From positions 1 to 18,186 of the forward strand of contig JAFXFY010000098.1 of the NCBI GenBank assembly GCA_017513365.1: 18,186 nt of DNA, given 5' to 3'. The notes beneath the pieces are model-generated. The model did no database searches. It was not told the DNA's origin and worked only from the letters and a program-made list of their open reading frames with translations. The first letter of the stretch is position 1. Every line of letters starts with the position of its first letter. Made by a program: the position numbers and the translations under genes. Source of the DNA: Alphaproteobacteria bacterium. GTDB lineage: Bacteria > Pseudomonadota > Alphaproteobacteria > CAAHEQ01 > UBA3637. Positions 1 to 6,405 of this stretch are shown here, one piece after another.

Positions 1-770
1 GTAACCGGAATAACCTTTTCATAATCCGGATAAGTGCCGTCAATGAGGCGAGAGGCCAAATCCACATCCCCGATTGTAAAACGAATTTGGTTAGCGGACA
101 ATGCTACATTTACTGTGCCGTCTAATTCACCGGCGAGTTTTGATAATTCGCCGATTGTTTTGCGTGGAATAATAACACCCGGCATACCCTTTGCGCCATC
201 CGGCAAGGCCACATAAGCGCAAGCGAGGCGGTGTCCGTCCGTGGCGACGGCTGTCAACCGTGGATTTTCTCCGTCTTTTTCGTGTAAATAGATACCGTTC
301 AGGTTATAGCGTGTTTCTTCAACTGAAGCAGCGAAACCTGTTTTTGCAATGAGGGCGCAAATATCAGATGCGGCCACATCAAAATGAAAAGGCATATCTT
401 CACGCGCCATAGACGGGAAACCGTCAGCCGGCAGGCTGGCCAACGAAAATCTGGAACGACCGGATTGGATGGATACTTGTCCGGTTTCTTCGTTTGAGGC
501 CAACGTAATTTGAGACCCTTCAGCCAATTTTTTGACAATGTCGTACAGTTTATGAGCCGGTACCGTTATCGCCCCTTGTGTTTCAACGCTGGCCGGAACG
601 GATTCTGAAATTTCAATTTCGTTGTCGGTTGCCCGTAATCCAACGCTGTCCCCAGATGTTTCCAACAATACGTTTGACAAAATGGGGATTGTTTGACGGC
701 GTTCTACGACGCTTTGAATATGGGATAAAGCCTTTAATAAACTGCCTCGTTCAATTGTCAATTTAATCAT
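1..770 (-). CDS. dnaN: DNA polymerase III beta subunit (sliding clamp), 3' part outside the window
   Basis: The beta clamp is the ring-shaped processivity factor that tethers DNA polymerase III to DNA. About 256 N-terminal residues are visible, so domains 1 and 2 are complete and domain 3 has just begun; the usual length is near 370 residues. The start reads MIKLTIERGSLLKALSHIQS, followed by the family segments RRQTIPILSNVLLE, ATDNEIEI and LPADGFPSM, then RYNLNGIYLH, ATDGHRLA, IPRKTIGEL and RLIDGTYPDYEKVIP. The ATG at 770-768 is preceded by an AAAGGA ribosome-binding site. The reading frame is open to the left edge. It diverges from the Lon-like gene across a very A/T-rich spacer. dnaA is often adjacent to dnaN but is not visible here. 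Identification is secure; only the C-terminus is missing. Confidence 0.96.
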   Translation of the reverse strand, partial: MIKLTIERGSLLKALSHIQSVVERRQTIPILSNVLLETSGDSVGLRATDNEIEISESVPASVETQGAITVPAHKLYDIVKKLAEGSQITLASNEETGQVSIQSGRSRFSLASLPADGFPSMAREDMPFHFDVAASDICALIAKTGFAASVEETRYNLNGIYLHEKDGENPRLTAVATDGHRLACAYVALPDGAKGMPGVIIPRKTIGELSKLAGELDGTVNVALSANQIRFTIGDVDLASRLIDGTYPDYEKVIPV

Positions 771-799
771 CTTTTTTTCCTTTCTTTGATTGATTATTT

Positions 800-830
800 T
801 GTATAGGAAAATCTTACCTTTTTTTTACAA
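800..830 (-). promoter_or_regulatory. possible sigma70-like promoter of dnaN
   Basis: On the minus strand TTGTAA (830-825) and TATACA (805-800) are separated by 19 bp, which is longer than ideal. The remainder of the 771-948 spacer is dominated by A and T runs, and I found no convincing promoter in it for the plus-strand protease gene. Confidence 0.3.
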
Positions 831-948
831 AAAAAGCCAGTAAAAAATGATTTTATTTTGTGTATTTTTTATTTTTTTATATTGCCCCCTTTTTTTTTGA
901 AAAAAAACAAGCTATAAGAAAGAAAAAACACCAGTAAAGGAATATAAA

Positions 949-3312
949 ATGAGTTTGAAATTAACCCCGACGGATTTGTCATTGGCCTGTAAATTGACCT
1001 CTAAACACGTTATAACAGCTCCTAAAAAGGTGGATATTATTGGGCAGGAGCGAGCTTTAGAGGCTCTTAATTTCGGTATTCATATGAATGCCGGCGGGTA
1101 TAATGTGTTTTGTGCCGGTCCGAAAGGTGTGGGACGAACAACTTTGTCTTTGTCGGCGGTAAAAAAATATGCGGCCGGATGTGCGGCACCGGATGATTGG
1201 TGTTATATTCACAATTTTGAAACGCCTCATCAACCGATTGCCGTTAGTTTTCCAGCTGGTGGAGGTAAAGTATTTGCCAAAGCTATGAAAAAAATGGCCG
1301 ATAATTTACGTTCGGGTTTAATATTGGCTTTTTCGGATGCATCCTATAAAACACAGGCAGCGGCGATTGAAAGTAAGTTTAAAAGTGAAAAAGATGCCTA
1401 TTTTGATAAGTTGCAATCGTTAATTGAGGAAAAAAATGTAACGCTCGTCAAAACATCGGCCGGCGTGATTGTCGCGCCGACTGTGGATGGTAAGATTTTG
1501 GAACCCGATACGTTTAACAAGTTACCCAAGGCAACACGTAAAGACATTATTGAACAAATGACGCGGGCTCAAAAGCGGATTGAAGCCGAAATTAAAGATA
1601 CACCTAAATGGGAAGAAACACAGGCTAAGTTATTGGCAGATTTGCAAATTCGCACAGCTGAAAAAGTTATTAAGTCTATTTTAAATCCGCTTCAAAAAAC
1701 ATTTGCCAATCATCCGATTTTAAGTACACACATTGAAAATATTGGCGATGATTTATTGGAAAATTTGCCGTTGTTTACGACGGGCAGTGGTGAGGCGAAA
1801 GAGGCTCAGAATGAATTATTGGAAAAATACGCCGTTAATTTGTTTGTATCTAATAAAGCCAGTAGTGGGGCTCCGGTTGTTCATTTGAGTCACCCGACAC
1901 TCACCAATTTAATCGGTAAGATTGAACGTGTTCAACAAGCCGGCACTGTTTTAACCGATTTTTCCATGATACGCCCTGGTGCATTACAGGTGGCTAATGG
2001 TGGTTTTTTGATTATTGAAGCTAGAGAATTGATTGCTAATCCATATGCTTGGAATGCGTTAAAACGGTCTTTGTTTGCGCACTGTGTTAAAATTGAATCG
2101 GGCAGTGATGATAATAATGTTTTTGATGTTGTATCATTGGATCCGGCAGCTATTCCACTTAACATCAAAATCGTTCTGATTGGTGAAACGGGATTATATT
2201 ATGCCTTAGCAAATGGAGATGATGATTTTGGGCAACTCTTTAAAATTTTAGCTCAATTTTCCGAAAAAATGCCACGTACGATTATTACTGAAAAACAGTA
2301 TGCAGCGTTGATGAATAGTTTGGTCAAAAAAGAAAAACTTAAATCCATCAGTTTGGCGGCAATGAAACGCCTTGTTGAGTATGCTGCCAGAATGGCGGGC
2401 AGTAAAACGCAACTGACAACTTATTTGGCAAAAATCAATGATATTGTGCGGGAAGCCAATTATTTTGCAGCGATAGATAAAGCAAAAAGCATTGATGTGT
2501 CTCATATTGAACAGTCTTTGGCGTCTCGTCGTACCCGTATGGGGATTATGCATACGGATATGTTTGATATGATAAAACGGGGTATTATTAATATTGATAC
2601 ATCCGGCTTTAAAGTGGGGCAACTCAATGGGTTGGTTGTTCATGAAACCAGCGATTATGCGTTTGGTCGCCCCAGTCGTATTACTTGTCAAATTCGCATG
2701 GGTAATGGAGAATTGGTTGATATTGAACGTGAAGTTGAATTGGGCGGACCGCTTCATTCTAAAGGGGTATTGATTTTATCTTCCTTTATTGCCGGCCGTT
2801 TTTCACAAAGTACACCGCTGTCTTTGGATGCCAGTTTGGTTTTTGAACAATCGTACAGTGAATTAGATGGTGATTCTGCCTCCAGTGCTGAATTATATTG
2901 TTTATTATCGGCAATTTCGGGAGTTCCTTTAAATCAATCTATTGCTGTAACGGGGTCTGTAAACCAATTGGGGCAAGTTCAAGCTATTGGTGGGGTAAAC
3001 GAAAAAATTGAAGGATTCTTTGAGGTATGTAAATTAAATGGATTAACGGGTTCTCAAGGGGTTATTATTCCGGCCAGCAACGTACAACATTTAATGTTAT
3101 CTCATGAAGTGATTGATGCGGTTAAGGCCAAAAAATTCAATATCTGGGCTGTTAAAACCATTGATGAAGGCATGGAAATTTTAACCGGTAAAACGGCAGG
3201 AACCATGAACAAAAACGGTGTCTATCCGGCCGATAGCATTAATGGATTGGCCGCCGAACGGTTGTTGGATTTTTTCAAAAAAGCACAAAAAATCAATCAA
3301 ATGAAAAAATAA
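949..3312 (+). CDS. Lon-like ATP-dependent serine protease (AAA_32 / LonB-type)
   Basis: A 787-residue soluble AAA+ protease, the usual length for the Lon-like family that lacks the classical LAN substrate domain. The nucleotide site near the N-terminus is GPKGVGRTT (residues 57-65); an Arg (R63) stands where classical Walker A motifs have Lys, which I recall as common in this family. The C-terminal Lon protease domain carries DGDSAS with the nucleophile Ser643 and GGVNEK with the general base Lys686. The 43-residue Ser-Lys spacing equals that of E. coli Lon (S679/K722). The start ATG has AAAGGA 7 nt upstream. mnmA begins 4 nt after the stop, so the two are probably cotranscribed. The expected role is ATP-driven degradation of damaged or regulatory proteins; the substrates are unknown. 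Confidence 0.9.
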   Translation: MSLKLTPTDLSLACKLTSKHVITAPKKVDIIGQERALEALNFGIHMNAGGYNVFCAGPKGVGRTTLSLSAVKKYAAGCAAPDDWCYIHNFETPHQPIAVSFPAGGGKVFAKAMKKMADNLRSGLILAFSDASYKTQAAAIESKFKSEKDAYFDKLQSLIEEKNVTLVKTSAGVIVAPTVDGKILEPDTFNKLPKATRKDIIEQMTRAQKRIEAEIKDTPKWEETQAKLLADLQIRTAEKVIKSILNPLQKTFANHPILSTHIENIGDDLLENLPLFTTGSGEAKEAQNELLEKYAVNLFVSNKASSGAPVVHLSHPTLTNLIGKIERVQQAGTVLTDFSMIRPGALQVANGGFLIIEARELIANPYAWNALKRSLFAHCVKIESGSDDNNVFDVVSLDPAAIPLNIKIVLIGETGLYYALANGDDDFGQLFKILAQFSEKMPRTIITEKQYAALMNSLVKKEKLKSISLAAMKRLVEYAARMAGSKTQLTTYLAKINDIVREANYFAAIDKAKSIDVSHIEQSLASRRTRMGIMHTDMFDMIKRGIINIDTSGFKVGQLNGLVVHETSDYAFGRPSRITCQIRMGNGELVDIEREVELGGPLHSKGVLILSSFIAGRFSQSTPLSLDASLVFEQSYSELDGDSASSAELYCLLSAISGVPLNQSIAVTGSVNQLGQVQAIGGVNEKIEGFFEVCKLNGLTGSQGVIIPASNVQHLMLSHEVIDAVKAKKFNIWAVKTIDEGMEILTGKTAGTMNKNGVYPADSINGLAAERLLDFFKKAQKINQMKK

Positions 3313-3316
3313 TGAT

Positions 3317-4393
3317 ATGAAAGTTTTAGTCGGTTTAAGTGGTGGTGTTGATTCTTCGGTGGTCGCTTGTTTATTAAAAGAGGCCGGTCACGAGGTTATC
3401 GGGGCTACCATGTCTATTTGGGATAAAGAGTTAATGGCCACTTTACCCGACACGGCTAAGGGATGTTTTTCACCCCATGGGGAAGATGATATTCGGGCCG
3501 CAAAGGCGTTGTGTGATAAACTGGGAATCCCTCATTATGTGATTGATTGCAAAGATATTTATCGTGAATTTGTACTGGAATACTTTAAATCGGAATATTT
3601 ATCGGGACGAACACCGAATCCATGTGTGTGGTGTAATGCCAAAATTAAGTTTGATGCCTTGCCACGAGGGGCAAAACGGGACGGAATTGAGTTTGATAAA
3701 TTTGCCACAGGTCATTATGCCGAAATCTTGTTTAATGATACGCTTAATCGGTGGCAAGTTAAACGAGGCGTTGATGCCAAAAAAGATCAAACATACTTTA
3801 TTTATCGTTTGACCCAAGAACAACTAAGTCGTACGTTAATGCCTCTTGGGGATAAAACTAAGGAAGAAGTGCGAGCATTAGCTCAGAAATTTGGATTGGC
3901 CGTTTCTGACAAAGCCGACAGTCAGGATTTTTACGACGGGGATTTGAACGATATTATTTGTGCCAAACCTAAAAAAGGTCATTTTGTTAATAAAGACGGT
4001 CAAATTTTGGGAACGCATAACGGCGTGTGGAACTTTACAGTTGGACAACGCAAAGGATTGGGAATCAGTGCCGACCGGCCGTTGTATGTATTGGAACTGA
4101 ATGCCGATAAAAATGAAGTGGTTGTCGGATATGCCGAAGAATGTTATCATGACACGGTGTTTGTTGGGAATTTGTCTTGGGTGTCTATTCCCGAACCAAC
4201 GACTCCAATCAATTGTTTTGTTAAAATGCGGTCCACTCAAACGCCTACAGAGGTTAATTTGTCTGTTTTAGACGGTGTTGCAACTTTAACTTTCTTAAAC
4301 GCGCAAAAAGGGGTGGCTAAAGGCCAATCTGCTGTTTTTTATGATGCAGACGGATTCGTTTTAGGCGGTGGTATTATTGAAGGTAGCCGATAG
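3317..4393 (+). CDS. mnmA: tRNA-specific 2-thiouridylase (tRNA U34 2-thiolation)
   Basis: MnmA activates U34 of tRNA Lys/Glu/Gln by adenylation and replaces the 2-oxygen with sulfur. The protein has 358 residues, the normal size. The PP-loop ATP motif GLSGGVDSS is at residues 6-14, followed by PNPCVWCN (C103, C106), ATGHYAEI, KDQTYFIYRL and WNFTVGQRKGLGIS, all family hallmarks. C106 aligns with the catalytic C102 of E. coli. The second catalytic cysteine, normally in DSQDIC (E. coli C199), is not there: the sequence reads DSQDFYDGD with Tyr206, and the nearest Cys is C215. I see no clear ribosome-binding site; translation may be coupled to the protease gene ending 4 nt upstream. No terminator is evident after the stop. 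Confidence 0.93.
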   Translation: MKVLVGLSGGVDSSVVACLLKEAGHEVIGATMSIWDKELMATLPDTAKGCFSPHGEDDIRAAKALCDKLGIPHYVIDCKDIYREFVLEYFKSEYLSGRTPNPCVWCNAKIKFDALPRGAKRDGIEFDKFATGHYAEILFNDTLNRWQVKRGVDAKKDQTYFIYRLTQEQLSRTLMPLGDKTKEEVRALAQKFGLAVSDKADSQDFYDGDLNDIICAKPKKGHFVNKDGQILGTHNGVWNFTVGQRKGLGISADRPLYVLELNADKNEVVVGYAEECYHDTVFVGNLSWVSIPEPTTPINCFVKMRSTQTPTEVNLSVLDGVATLTFLNAQKGVAKGQSAVFYDADGFVLGGGIIEGSR

Positions 4394-4405
4394 CGATAAA
4401 AATCC

Positions 4406-4434
4406 TTGATTTTTTCATTTTCATACGATAGTAT
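4406..4434 (+). promoter_or_regulatory. sigma70-like promoter of first lipoprotein gene
   Basis: TTGATT (4406-4411) and TAGTAT (4429-4434) are spaced by 17 bp. Transcription would begin near 4441, placing the leader hairpin at 4446-4460 almost at the mRNA 5' end. The same -10 sequence, TAGTAT, is used in the ppa promoter. The -35 lies outside the duplicated block, so the second lipoprotein gene does not have it. Confidence 0.55.
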
Positions 4435-4445
4435 TTTTTTGTGAG

Positions 4446-4460
4446 ATACCGAAAGGGTAT
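4446..4460 (+). promoter_or_regulatory. short leader hairpin upstream of lipoprotein (copy 1)
   Basis: ATACC and GGTAT pair around a GAAAG loop, between the predicted transcription start and the ribosome-binding site AAGGAG (4473-4478). It is identical in the second copy (6429-6443). It may stabilise the mRNA 5' end; the stem is only 5 bp, so this is tentative. Confidence 0.4.
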
Positions 4461-4485
4461 GAATTTTAAATTAAGGAGTCTAATT

Positions 4486-4638
4486 ATGAAAAAATTATTT
4501 GTTGTTGCCGTATTGGCTTTGGCTTTGTCCGGTTGTATGGGTGAACGTGGTCGCATCGGCGGTCAAAAAGTTTGCACAAATCAATACTTATTGGGCGTGT
4601 TATCTATCAGTGAAATTGTGGACCCATGCGGTAAATAA
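4486..4638 (+). CDS. small lipoprotein of unknown function, copy 1
   Basis: A 50-residue protein with a signal peptide MKKLFVVAVLALALSGC and a lipobox LSGC; Cys17 would be lipidated. The mature part is only 34 residues and holds MGERGRIGGQK and two further cysteines (VCTN, DPCG). The start is set by AAGGAG 7 nt upstream of ATG 4486; an in-frame GTG at 4441 would add 15 residues ahead of the signal peptide and is unlikely. It has its own promoter and terminator. A near-identical paralogue at 6469-6615 differs by deletion of two residues (one Ala-Leu pair) in the signal peptide. The identity of the mature parts suggests a recent duplication. I do not recognise the family; its envelope location is inferred from the lipobox. 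Confidence 0.85.
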   Translation: MKKLFVVAVLALALSGCMGERGRIGGQKVCTNQYLLGVLSISEIVDPCGK

Positions 4639-4657
4639 TTTTAACCCGATGAATAAA

Positions 4658-4690
4658 AATCCCTTTGGTTAATGCCAAAGGGATTTTTTT
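4658..4690 (+). terminator. rho-independent terminator of lipoprotein copy 1
   Basis: AATCCCTTTGG (4658-4668) pairs with CCAAAGGGATT (4675-4685) around a 6-nt loop and is followed by a T run. An 11-bp perfect stem. Confidence 0.9.
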
Positions 4691-4691
4691 A

Positions 4692-4720
4692 TTGCATAAT
4701 GTTTTTGCTTGTTTTATACT
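4692..4720 (+). promoter_or_regulatory. sigma70-like promoter for structured RNA / pilin-like gene
   Basis: TTGCAT (4692-4697), a 17-bp spacer and TATACT (4715-4720) start directly after the preceding terminator. The predicted start near 4727 would give a leader of about 220 nt before the pilin-like gene, containing the whole inverted-repeat structure. Confidence 0.6.
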
Positions 4721-4751
4721 GAATTTGCTTTTGGATATCCAAGAGTTGGGC

Positions 4752-4891
4752 TTAGAAAACCCAAGTCAAGAAAGGTTAAACAACACTAACCTGAAAAAAA
4801 TAAATGTTGACATTCGCCTTGGGCGGATGTCGGCGAATAAGGCTAAAAAGGCTGAATAAGTCGAGCCGTCTTTCTTGACACGGTTTTCTAA
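4752..4891 (+). ncRNA. structured RNA element (leader or small RNA), not a family I recognise
   Basis: TTAGAAAACC (4752-4761) pairs perfectly with GGTTTTCTAA (4882-4891), and GTCAAGAAAG (4765-4774) with CTTTCTTGAC (4870-4879). This makes a 20-bp helix broken by one small internal loop. Enclosed are a hairpin GGTTA/TAACC (4774-4791 region) and a 10-bp hairpin GACATTCGCC/GGCGGATGTC (4809-4831) with a 3-nt loop. GGGCGGATGT (4821-4830) is also fully complementary to ACATCCGCCC (4891-4900), giving a mutually exclusive alternative. A promoter lies upstream and a terminator-like hairpin downstream. It could be a cis-regulatory leader of the pilin-like gene, an independent small RNA, or a palindromic mobile repeat. 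It does not match the tmRNA, RNase P, SRP or 6S signatures known to me. Confidence 0.6.
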
Positions 4892-4897
4892 CATCCG

Positions 4898-4920
4898 CCC
4901 ACTTTAATTGGTGGGTTTTG
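4898..4920 (+). terminator. weak terminator-like hairpin before pilin-like gene (possible attenuator)
   Basis: CCCAC (4898-4902) pairs with GTGGG (4911-4915), followed by TTTTGTTT. The stem is only 5-6 bp. Its 5' arm overlaps the sequence ACATCCGCCC that can pair with 4821-4830, so formation of the two structures would be mutually exclusive. Confidence 0.4.
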
Positions 4921-4946
4921 TTTAACAAAAAAATGGAGTTAGAAAA

Positions 4947-6134
4947 ATGTGTAAAAACAATGAAATAAAAATTGAATCCGGCAGGTCTATGGTGGAAATA
5001 TTGGGGGCTTTGGCGATTATCGGTGTCCTGTCTATCGGTGGTATTGCAGGATATTCCTATGGTATGGACAAATATAAAGCGAATCAAACGGTGAACGATG
5101 TGATGTTAATGGGTGTGGATATTATGACTCAATTATCACAAAACCGAGGCGTTCCCACTTTAACAGAATGGGGAACTAAAACAACCGCCGGATATGATTT
5201 TGAGGTGGTGCAAAATCCCACAGATGCCACGCAATACGGTATTCAAATTATGGGAGTTCCCTCTCGGATTTGTAAAATGGTTGGCGACGGATTAAAACAA
5301 ACGGTCGTCGTTTGGGTGGGCGGTGAAGAACAAACAGCTGACAAAAAAACAGACCCATGCGACGAATCGGATAAAAACACAATGGAGTTTTATTTTGCCA
5401 AAAATACCGGTGATGGTACCTGCACCCAAGCGTGTACACAATGTCAAGTGTGTTCTGAAGGTAAATGTGTTAACAAGAACGATGGCGAAGAGTGCTTTAA
5501 TGGTACATGTCAAAACGGTTTTTGTATTAATAATTTCCGAGAAATTTACTCTATGAAAGAGTGTTCTTCTGATACAGAGTGTTATGGAGAATGTGAGTTT
5601 TGTGATTTAGAAGATGGGAGTGGGTATTGTCGCCCGCATTTTGAAGATGAAAATGTTTCGTGTGATAATGGTCGGGGAATTTGTATGGATCATGGCTCTA
5701 ATGCAGCAGCGTGTGTCATTCCAGAAACATGTGAAACAAATGCAGACTGTGATAAATTTGGTAAAGACTATTATTGTGGGTTATCTTCTTGGAGCAAAGG
5801 ATTTCGATGTGTACAAATGGATTTTGTTCCCTATAATATTAATGGTGAACAAGTTATGCTATCAAGAAAAGCTGTACTTGATGCCACCAGCCAACCAGAG
5901 AAAGATATCAGTTCACAGAATGCGTGTGAACGACTGGGTATGTATGCAGCAACAATTATATGTTCTGGAGATTTTTGGAATTGGAATTGGAATTGGAATG
6001 ATTTAGAAGAGTATTTATGTCAAAATGATTATATTGTTTGTTCAAGCGAAGAGAAACAGTTTCATTTGCAAGAAGAAACAATTGCATCTCAAGAAGAAAC
6101 AACTACATCTCAAGAAGAAACAACTACACCTTAG
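4947..6134 (+). CDS. type IV pilin-like, cysteine-rich surface protein
   Basis: A 395-residue protein. The N-terminus has a prepilin-type site, G12|RSMVE, with Glu17 at +5, then a hydrophobic helix of about 20 residues (LGALAIIGVLSIGGIAGY). This suits processing by a prepilin peptidase and assembly into, or anchoring at, a pilus or type II-like apparatus. A pilin-like globular part (to about 150) is followed by a Cys-rich region (about 155-300; roughly 27 Cys in the whole protein) with CxxC and CxxDxxC patterns that look disulfide-bonded and extracellular. Near the end is (WN)4, then three heptads of the SQEETTT type. Ribosome-binding site GGAG is 8 nt upstream. It is far longer than ordinary major pilins and probably acts as an adhesin or minor pilin. 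It is the cargo of the first duplicated unit; binding partners are unknown. Confidence 0.75.
   Translation: MCKNNEIKIESGRSMVEILGALAIIGVLSIGGIAGYSYGMDKYKANQTVNDVMLMGVDIMTQLSQNRGVPTLTEWGTKTTAGYDFEVVQNPTDATQYGIQIMGVPSRICKMVGDGLKQTVVVWVGGEEQTADKKTDPCDESDKNTMEFYFAKNTGDGTCTQACTQCQVCSEGKCVNKNDGEECFNGTCQNGFCINNFREIYSMKECSSDTECYGECEFCDLEDGSGYCRPHFEDENVSCDNGRGICMDHGSNAAACVIPETCETNADCDKFGKDYYCGLSSWSKGFRCVQMDFVPYNINGEQVMLSRKAVLDATSQPEKDISSQNACERLGMYAATIICSGDFWNWNWNWNDLEEYLCQNDYIVCSSEEKQFHLQEETIASQEETTTSQEETTTP
5976..5999 (+). repeat. hexanucleotide repeat (TGGAAT)4 encoding (Trp-Asn)4
   Basis: Four perfect copies of a 6-bp unit lie inside the pilin-like gene. Changes in copy number would stay in frame and lengthen or shorten a Trp-Asn run near the C-terminus. 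Confidence 0.95.
6069..6131 (+). repeat. three 21-bp tandem repeats encoding SQEETTT-type heptads
   Basis: Units at 6069-6089, 6090-6110 and 6111-6131 are nearly identical, the first differing by a few bases (ATTGCA versus ACTACA), and run up to the stop codon. They encode an acidic/Thr-rich tail. Slippage would change the tail length in frame. Confidence 0.95.
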
Positions 6135-6141
6135 AATTAGA

Positions 6142-6164
6142 GCGGACATTTTGTCCGCCTTATT
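6142..6164 (+). terminator. terminator of pilin-like gene
   Basis: GCGGACA (6142-6148) and TGTCCGC (6152-6158) form a 7-bp stem with a TTT loop, 7 nt after the stop codon. The T tract that follows (CTTATTT) is modest. Confidence 0.65.
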
Positions 6165-6181
6165 TACAATTTAATCTGATA

Positions 6182-6405
6182 TTACATCCCTGCCAGTACA
6201 TCTTTTGGTTTGAGGTTCCAAGTGGTGCAGCGCCATGTTGCATCACCGTCTTGTTTTTCAAAGATACAAATGCAACCGGTACCGACTTTGATATCGTGTT
6301 TAGCTTAGCACAAAATCCGTCAAAATCCTCCGTCAAATACGGTACAAAGCGAATAATGCCGTTGCTGGAAACAACCAAAACATTTTTGCCATGATAGTCA
6401 TTTTT
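6182..6405 (-). pseudogene. truncated, frameshifted 3' copy of the histidine phosphatase gene (repeat C, copy 1)
   Basis: On the minus strand this encodes NDYHGKNVLVVSSNGIIRF, matching the last ~70 residues of the intact phosphatase gene at 7671-8312, and it keeps the same stop (KDVLAGM). The nucleotide match to 7671-7889 is about 95% by eye. A net 5-bp insertion within the region around 6297-6312 shifts the frame. There is no start codon, ribosome-binding site or RHG-containing N-terminus. The broken end (6398-6405) is exactly where block A copy 2 begins. This is a relic of a tandem duplication, not a functional gene. Confidence 0.93.

Larger units (their letters stand above)
4415..4640 (+). 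repeat. repeat block A, copy 1 (lipoprotein gene plus leader)
   Basis: This block is repeated at 6398-6615 in direct orientation with only a handful of substitutions and one 6-bp deletion. It starts at TCATTTTCATACGATAG and includes the -10 element, the leader hairpin, the ribosome-binding site and the whole lipoprotein gene. Similarity ends right after the stop codon, where the two copies carry different terminators. Confidence 0.92.

Noticed and set aside
2248..2757. A 169-codon minus-strand open frame inside the Lon-like gene
   Set aside because: It is antisense to conserved protease-domain coding sequence, with no ribosome-binding site and no recognisable domain.
4441..4485. An upstream in-frame GTG start that would extend the lipoprotein by 15 residues
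   Set aside because: It falls at the predicted transcription start, has no ribosome-binding site and would spoil the signal peptide; AAGGAG fits ATG 4486.
4665..4859. A 64-codon open frame between the first lipoprotein and the pilin-like gene
   Set aside because: It starts inside a terminator stem, runs through the inverted-repeat structure, has no ribosome-binding site and shows no protein-like family pattern.
4752..4891. tmRNA, 6S, SRP or RNase P RNA
   Set aside because: No tRNA-like ends, GGAAG/GNRA SRP motif, RNase P core or 6S single long bubble helix could be found.
6038..6394. A 118-codon open frame over the pilin tail and the pseudogene
   Set aside because: It is an out-of-frame reading of the 21-bp repeats followed by antisense of the phosphatase fragment.
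4752..6405. Integron-style attC cassette array
   Set aside because: GTTAAAC occurs once inside the element, but there is no matching RYYYAAC partner at the outer ends, no repeat of the site between cassettes and no integrase gene.
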